Translations under genes and position numbers: made by a program
Shown here: piece by piece, positions 59,713 through 64,000 of the stretch
How positions within the stretch are numbered: position 1 is the first letter of the stretch
How the letters are laid out: each line of letters opens with the position of its first letter
The notes under the pieces: model-generated
The model's input: the letters and a program-made list of their open reading frames with translations, nothing else
What the model was told of the DNA's origin: nothing
Databases searched by the model: none
Source of the DNA: Celoporthe dispersa
Lineage: Eukaryota; Ascomycota; Sordariomycetes; Diaporthales; Cryphonectriaceae
DNA length: 64,000 bases
Assembly (NCBI GenBank): GCA_016584495.1
Contig: WAID01000007.1
Span: forward strand, 3,334,001 to 3,398,000
Direction: 5' to 3'

Positions 59713-61264
59713 CAAGCCGGATTGCACACAGGAAAAGATCCATGTGTGAGGCTAACAGACTGCCGGAACTGGACATGCCTCCCACCAGAAGAGTTATCGA
59801 CTAGTTCTAGGAGGGTAAGCGAAGAGATAGAGATTATTCATAAATCTACCGGCTGTGCAATTCCTCTCATCTACGGATGACGAAGCTTGAAGCTTGTAGT
59901 ATCTTAGCTAAAAGCCCATTACTTCCCTAACTAGGAGAAGGTCAGCACTGGTCACCTATAAATCTGTCGAGATTCTACTGATTATTAATTTTTTTTTTTT
60001 TCGATCGCTACATAGAAGGACCCGTACCCGGCAATCAACTCAGTGTTGAGGAATTTTTTTAAAGATGCTTCCTCCAATTAATATTAGACGTCTACACAAA
60101 TTCGACCTCAGACTTCGACCACCAGTGGAGAGGGGAAGGCGTTACATAGAATCCCCAAGTCTGAAGTCAGTGTGTTCTGGAACTCTGAAAGTTGTGTCAT
60201 GTTGTCTCGGATTGTGAACTTTGTCTTTGTATCTACAACATTTCTTAGGAGTTCGGTAGCACGACGCATTAACATTTCTATTCCGTCGCTCCTAAGGACT
60301 AGAGTAACAAGAACGCATCTTGGATCCTAACGCTCAAAGACAAGGGACCCTACTCTGTGTTAGGAACGGACAGGTATTCATTTTCCGATGTGTGGGGGGT
60401 TGGGGTTCGCATTTCTTGGGTGCGTCAATGCAGCTGGCAAGTCGGGAAGTCTCGTGGTGATTCGCATATAAATCTCTCCTCAGAACGGCAATGTCTATGA
60501 GGCATTGATTGAGTAGAATCAGTTTACAGAGGCTTATGGGAGTTATCACTAAGGGCAGTAAAGCAAGGCTTAGAGTCGGTCTGATCAGCGGGTGCAAGGC
60601 TGAGATTGCTTGATATGCCTTGTGTAGCCTTGCACATGATCATTCACTTATCAGCCTTGACTTGGACGACAATAGTGCTGCTACAACAAGACGGAAGACA
60701 AGGTTCAGCCTCTACTATACAGTCAATAATATCTCAAAAAGAAATAAAGCAAAAAGGAAAGGAAAAGGAAAGAAACGTCTTTTTCATCTCTCTTCTTATT
60801 TTCCTTGTATTTGTTCGGCCTGTCAACTTCCTGTGCTATAGGCATTGTTAAAGACGCACAGCCATAATCATGGTCCATGCCTTTGAGTCGAAGATTGCTG
60901 TGTAGGCTATGCACTAGCTGACCGGGAGCAGTTGCCTTCCCTGGCCTTCTCCTACAGCTGTATCGCCTTGTGTTGTCACTCTCCAAAACGTGATCGGAAT
61001 CTGGAGATGCAGCATGGTTATCCCATCAGAGTCAAGGTTCATCTTAGTAGGAATGGCTTCCGCCCCTCATTGCGTCACCGCGCATGAGACACGCTAACTA
61101 CAGCTATTATACGTACATGATGGGAAACAGAGCATTTGATGCTTCACATTTCTGGTCAGTGGGTAGTGAACGTGAACGCAAGGCCGCACCCTTGATCTCG
61201 TCACCCTTTCTTGGTAGAACGCATCACCAAGCCACATTCACCAGCTCCTCTCCCTCCAGCCGTC
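59713..61264. other. 1.5-kb stretch without a gene
   Basis: AT-rich, with homopolymer T and A runs (about 59989-60001, 60055-60062). Short frames show no domains. The last 150 nt is the HAD gene promoter or leader. Confidence 0.45.
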
Positions 61265-62080
61265 ATGGCGCCCAGAATCACCGTAGCCTTCGACCTCTAC
61301 GGCACCCTCCTCTCCACATCTTCCATCTCGGATGACCTAGCCAACCATTTCGGGGCCGACAAGGCCGACCACATCGCCACCAAGTGGCGCCAGTACCAGC
61401 TGGAGTACACCTGGCGCCTCACGTCCATGCAGGTGCCGCCCAGCCCCGAGGTCCCTTATATCCCCTTCGACAAGATCACCCGCGCGGCCCTCGTCCACGC
61501 CGTCAACGAGGCGGGCCTGCACATCCCAGACGGCAAGGCTGACGAGCTCATGCGGGCCTATGACGGCCTCGCGTGCTTCACGGACGTGCTCCCTGGCCTC
61601 AAGACCCTGCAGGAGAAGACCACGGCCGGCGACGTCGAGGCCCTCATTTTTTCCAACGGCACGGCGGCCATGCTGAGCGCGTCGGTCGCCGCGAGTCCGA
61701 CCTTGAGGCTGTTCCACCCGGACGCTAATGCCCCTGGAGCGAAGCCCCTGTTCACGAAGCTGGTGTCTACGGACGGCGCGGAGAGGTACAAACCCCACCG
61801 TGATGCCTACGAGCACCTACAGCACGAGGCCAGCGCCGGCGGAGGCGGATATAAGGCACAGGCGGCCGTGTGGCTTGTCAGCGCGAACCCGTTTGATGTT
61901 GTTGGGGCGAGGACCGCGGGGCTAAGGGCTGTGTGGGTGGATCGCGGAGGCACGGGCTGGGTGGACCGGCTTGGAGAGGTGATCAGCGAGGCCGGAGGTG
62001 CAAAGGTAGACCTAAGGCCGACGATCGTTGTCAAGGGTGTAGATGAGGCTGTAGACAAGATTTTGAAGGCTGGTATCTAA
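61265..62080 (+). CDS. HAD-superfamily hydrolase (2-haloacid dehalogenase-like)
   Basis: Intronless, 271 aa. It has the HAD motifs in order: motif I FDLYGTLL with the nucleophile Asp, motif II IFSNG, motif III Lys in ERYKPH, and the motif IV region VWLVSANPFDVVGARTAGLRAVWVDR. The YGT variant and the ANPFD motif fit the type II L-2-haloacid dehalogenase subgroup, whose fungal members mostly have unproven substrates. The first in-frame ATG (gtcatggcg) at 61265 is used; the upstream in-frame extension lacks ATG. The coding sequence is markedly more GC-rich than the preceding 6 kb. Confidence 0.88.
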   Translation: MAPRITVAFDLYGTLLSTSSISDDLANHFGADKADHIATKWRQYQLEYTWRLTSMQVPPSPEVPYIPFDKITRAALVHAVNEAGLHIPDGKADELMRAYDGLACFTDVLPGLKTLQEKTTAGDVEALIFSNGTAAMLSASVAASPTLRLFHPDANAPGAKPLFTKLVSTDGAERYKPHRDAYEHLQHEASAGGGGYKAQAAVWLVSANPFDVVGARTAGLRAVWVDRGGTGWVDRLGEVISEAGGAKVDLRPTIVVKGVDEAVDKILKAGI

Positions 62081-62236
62081 GTTATTGCTTTGAGTCGTGA
62101 GGGGTGTGCATTTCAGCATGAGGGTAGCAAAAGACACACCTGTGAAAAGTCTGTGTGGCATATGCCACATACTAGTGAACGTCGTGCTCAAGAAAGATAT
62201 CCAAAGTTGGTATTGCGGCCATGGGCCTGAAATCAG

Positions 62237-64000
62237 CTACTCATAATTATTGTTCGATGTGGTGGAAGCCTGCCCATCAACCCAATTTATGAATGCCATC
62301 ATGTCCATACACTCCGCATTTTGGCTCCCAAAATTCATATTCATGTTCACGTCGGTGGTATCTTCATTCTGTGGATCCATACGCACGATCTCAAGATATT
62401 CATCAATATTCTCAGAGCCCTTGTTTCCACGCTCGATGTTCTGGGCTGGGTCGTGAAAGTATTGCGGCTTCTGAGGCGGAGGAGGCCGTGTTGGTGGAGC
62501 GACGGATGCGGCCAGAGGGATGTCGGTTCCACCCTGGTTAATTGTCGTGTTGGGTGGCGGAATTAGATTCGGTGTTACGTGCGTCCACCTTGGTTTTGGT
62601 CCCTTGATTTTGGGCTCTTCGAACGTCAAAGGGGCAGTGATTTGAAGTTGTGCATATGATGTCGTAGCTTGCTTCTGATCGGGCCAAGGAGGCCCCTTGG
62701 GCTTCATTCGGATGACAATTTTATTCTTCCGATTGGGGTATAAGAACACATCCGTCTTATCGCATCTCAGCAGCGGACTTGTCTGTAGAGCGGGCCCGGC
62801 CTGTGCAGGGAGTGCTTGGTGTTGCAGTCCCGCTACTTCCTGTCTCGTTTCCGTAGCTGCAGTTCTCTCATCGCCACGAGCTGCCGCTGGATCTTCCGGA
62901 AGCCCTTCCGCGACCCGCTGCGTATCTGCAGGTTGGTGGGTGGCCTGAATTGGTCGGTTGGTCGCAGTGGCCTCTCGCTGTTCTGGGACATGGCCACCGA
63001 AGACCTCGGCGGCACCAGGATGGGCATCAAGTCCGACGTGCAGGGCAATGACGAGCATCTGTTCAACTTGTTGACGTGATAGGCGGTAGTCGTTCTCATC
63101 GGTAGGAGCATGGTCCGTGGATTGTGTAACATCGATTTCCATCAGTGCCTTGACGACCGTGAGGCAGTGTTCCCTCAGCTTATCATACTTCACGTGGACT
63201 AACGAGAAAGGTAAGCATCCGGTTCCGACCCAGGAAGTGACATGAAGAATGGAAGGAGACGAAGGAAGAAGAATAGCAGCAACAACAACGATAGCAATAA
63301 CAACTTACAAGGTGAATCTGGGATGTGTTTGCTTCCGGGAAAGAGAATGGCCCAGACTTTCTGGTACAGATCTAACTGGACCTTGAACCATCTTGCCTTG
63401 TCAGACTGGGGAACGCGCTTGGTCTTGCTCATCAGGAGTTTGAGCTGGTCCTGCTGCTTCTTATCCATGTAGTACCTCGCCAAGTCCTCACGGTCTTGCG
63501 GCTTCACCTCTGGGGAATGAGTCTTCCATAGATGCGTCCTGAGGATGGTCAGCACAATCAAGAACGCGAGTGCTCTGGATCGGACCGGGGTGGCACGCCG
63601 ATAACTCACCAAAAGTCGTCGCGGCCGCGGAAGCCAGGACGCCCGCAGCTCCTGAACTTCATCTCAAAGGTGATATCCCCATACCTATGGCAGTATGGGC
63701 ACTTCCACTCTTGAGACATCTCGGGCTCTGAGGCTTGCGGTGCACCGCCCTTGTGACCGCGGCCATCCTTGTCGTCGCCGCCTCCGCCTCCACCCCCGCC
63801 CCCGGGCCCGCTCCCGTCATCTCCAGCTCCGTCGCCGCCGTCGTTACCACCTGGGGGTATAGAAGTCTTGCTCTTCTTGTTTGCTGACGACGCTTGACGC
63901 CCGGTCTGCCCAGCGCTCCTCTTCTTCGATGTGGACGCGTGGCCGGATGGAGCCTCGCGAGGAGCAGCAGACTCGTTGCTGATGGGATGGTCGACGACAA
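62237..64000 (-). CDS. Zinc-finger protein, partial at right edge
   Basis: Minus-strand exons at >64000..63610, 63538..63309 and 63198..62237, with consensus introns of 71 and 110 nt, join in frame. The visible part is about 527 residues; the start lies outside the window. Exon 1 has a Lys/Ser-rich stretch, a Gly/Asp-rich tract, then WKCPYCHRYGD, SCGRPGFRGRDDFWTHLW and KTH: two Cys pairs or singles followed by HxxxxH, a C2H2-like finger of a type common in uncharacterised fungal proteins that may bind nucleic acid. Helical sequence follows (DREDLARYYMDKKQQDQLKLL, KVQLDLYQKVWAILFPG, YDKLREHCLTVVKALMEIDV). The C-terminal 150 residues are Pro/Asn/Gln-rich and end in an acidic Asn/Met-rich segment reminiscent of activation domains. 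A regulator role is inference. Confidence 0.68.

Noticed and set aside
1..64000. Secondary-metabolite cluster, tRNA genes, CRISPR arrays or intact transposons
   Set aside because: No polyketide or peptide synthetase, terpene cyclase, cloverleaf sequence, spaced repeat array or transposase/reverse transcriptase motif was found by reading both strands.

Overview
The window is nuclear DNA of a filamentous ascomycete (Pezizomycotina, most likely a Sordariomycete; I cannot name the species). The reasons are short GT-AG introns (54 to about 230 nt) with fungal branch sites, GC-rich third positions, and families such as PalC, POD-6/Kic1-type kinase, a DUF7053-like protein, a serine-rich cupredoxin protein and an OTT_1508-like deaminase. 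No rRNA, tRNA, CRISPR array or intact transposon was seen.

Layout, left to right. 0-7 kb: RBR ubiquitin ligase, PalC (ambient-pH signalling) and ALG6 (N-glycan precursor). 7-15 kb: a long gene-free stretch, a membrane-anchored cupredoxin-like protein, a decayed dienelactone hydrolase gene, and BET2 (Rab geranylgeranyltransferase). 15-34 kb: a 3.8-kb leader or intergenic block with CT repeats, a polyQ RhoGAP, RRS1, mitoribosomal mS29, MCM7 and PEX1. 34-40.5 kb: an accessory island with a conserved but uncharacterised membrane protein, an ankyrin relic, an AT-rich stretch and a large deaminase-domain protein. 41-55 kb: DUF7053-like protein, POD-6/Kic1 kinase, SUA5, zeta-COP, MCM4 and cystathionine gamma-synthase. 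55-61 kb: a gene-poor block holding a small Cys-rich ORF and a degraded CorA-like gene. 61-64 kb: a HAD hydrolase and a zinc-finger gene that runs off the right edge.

Most genes are unrelated housekeeping genes. Several are head to head: palC/ALG6, RRS1/mS29, MCM7/PEX1, deaminase/DUF7053-like, zeta-COP/MCM4. The two MCM helicase genes both carry an ACGCGT (MCB-type) hexamer close upstream, consistent with G1/S co-regulation.

The most important caveat for any user is that at least eleven single-base frameshifts interrupt otherwise well-conserved genes: ALG6, RRS1 (two), mS29, PEX1, the 34-kb membrane protein, the deaminase (two), the POD-6 kinase, SUA5 and cystathionine gamma-synthase. Each lies in or beside a short homopolymer, mostly C or G. 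Because several of these genes are normally essential, base-calling or assembly error is the most likely cause. CDS spans below are therefore given across the frameshifts, and 'corrected' lengths assume one base is added or removed. The dienelactone hydrolase and ankyrin relics show heavier decay and look like true pseudogenes.
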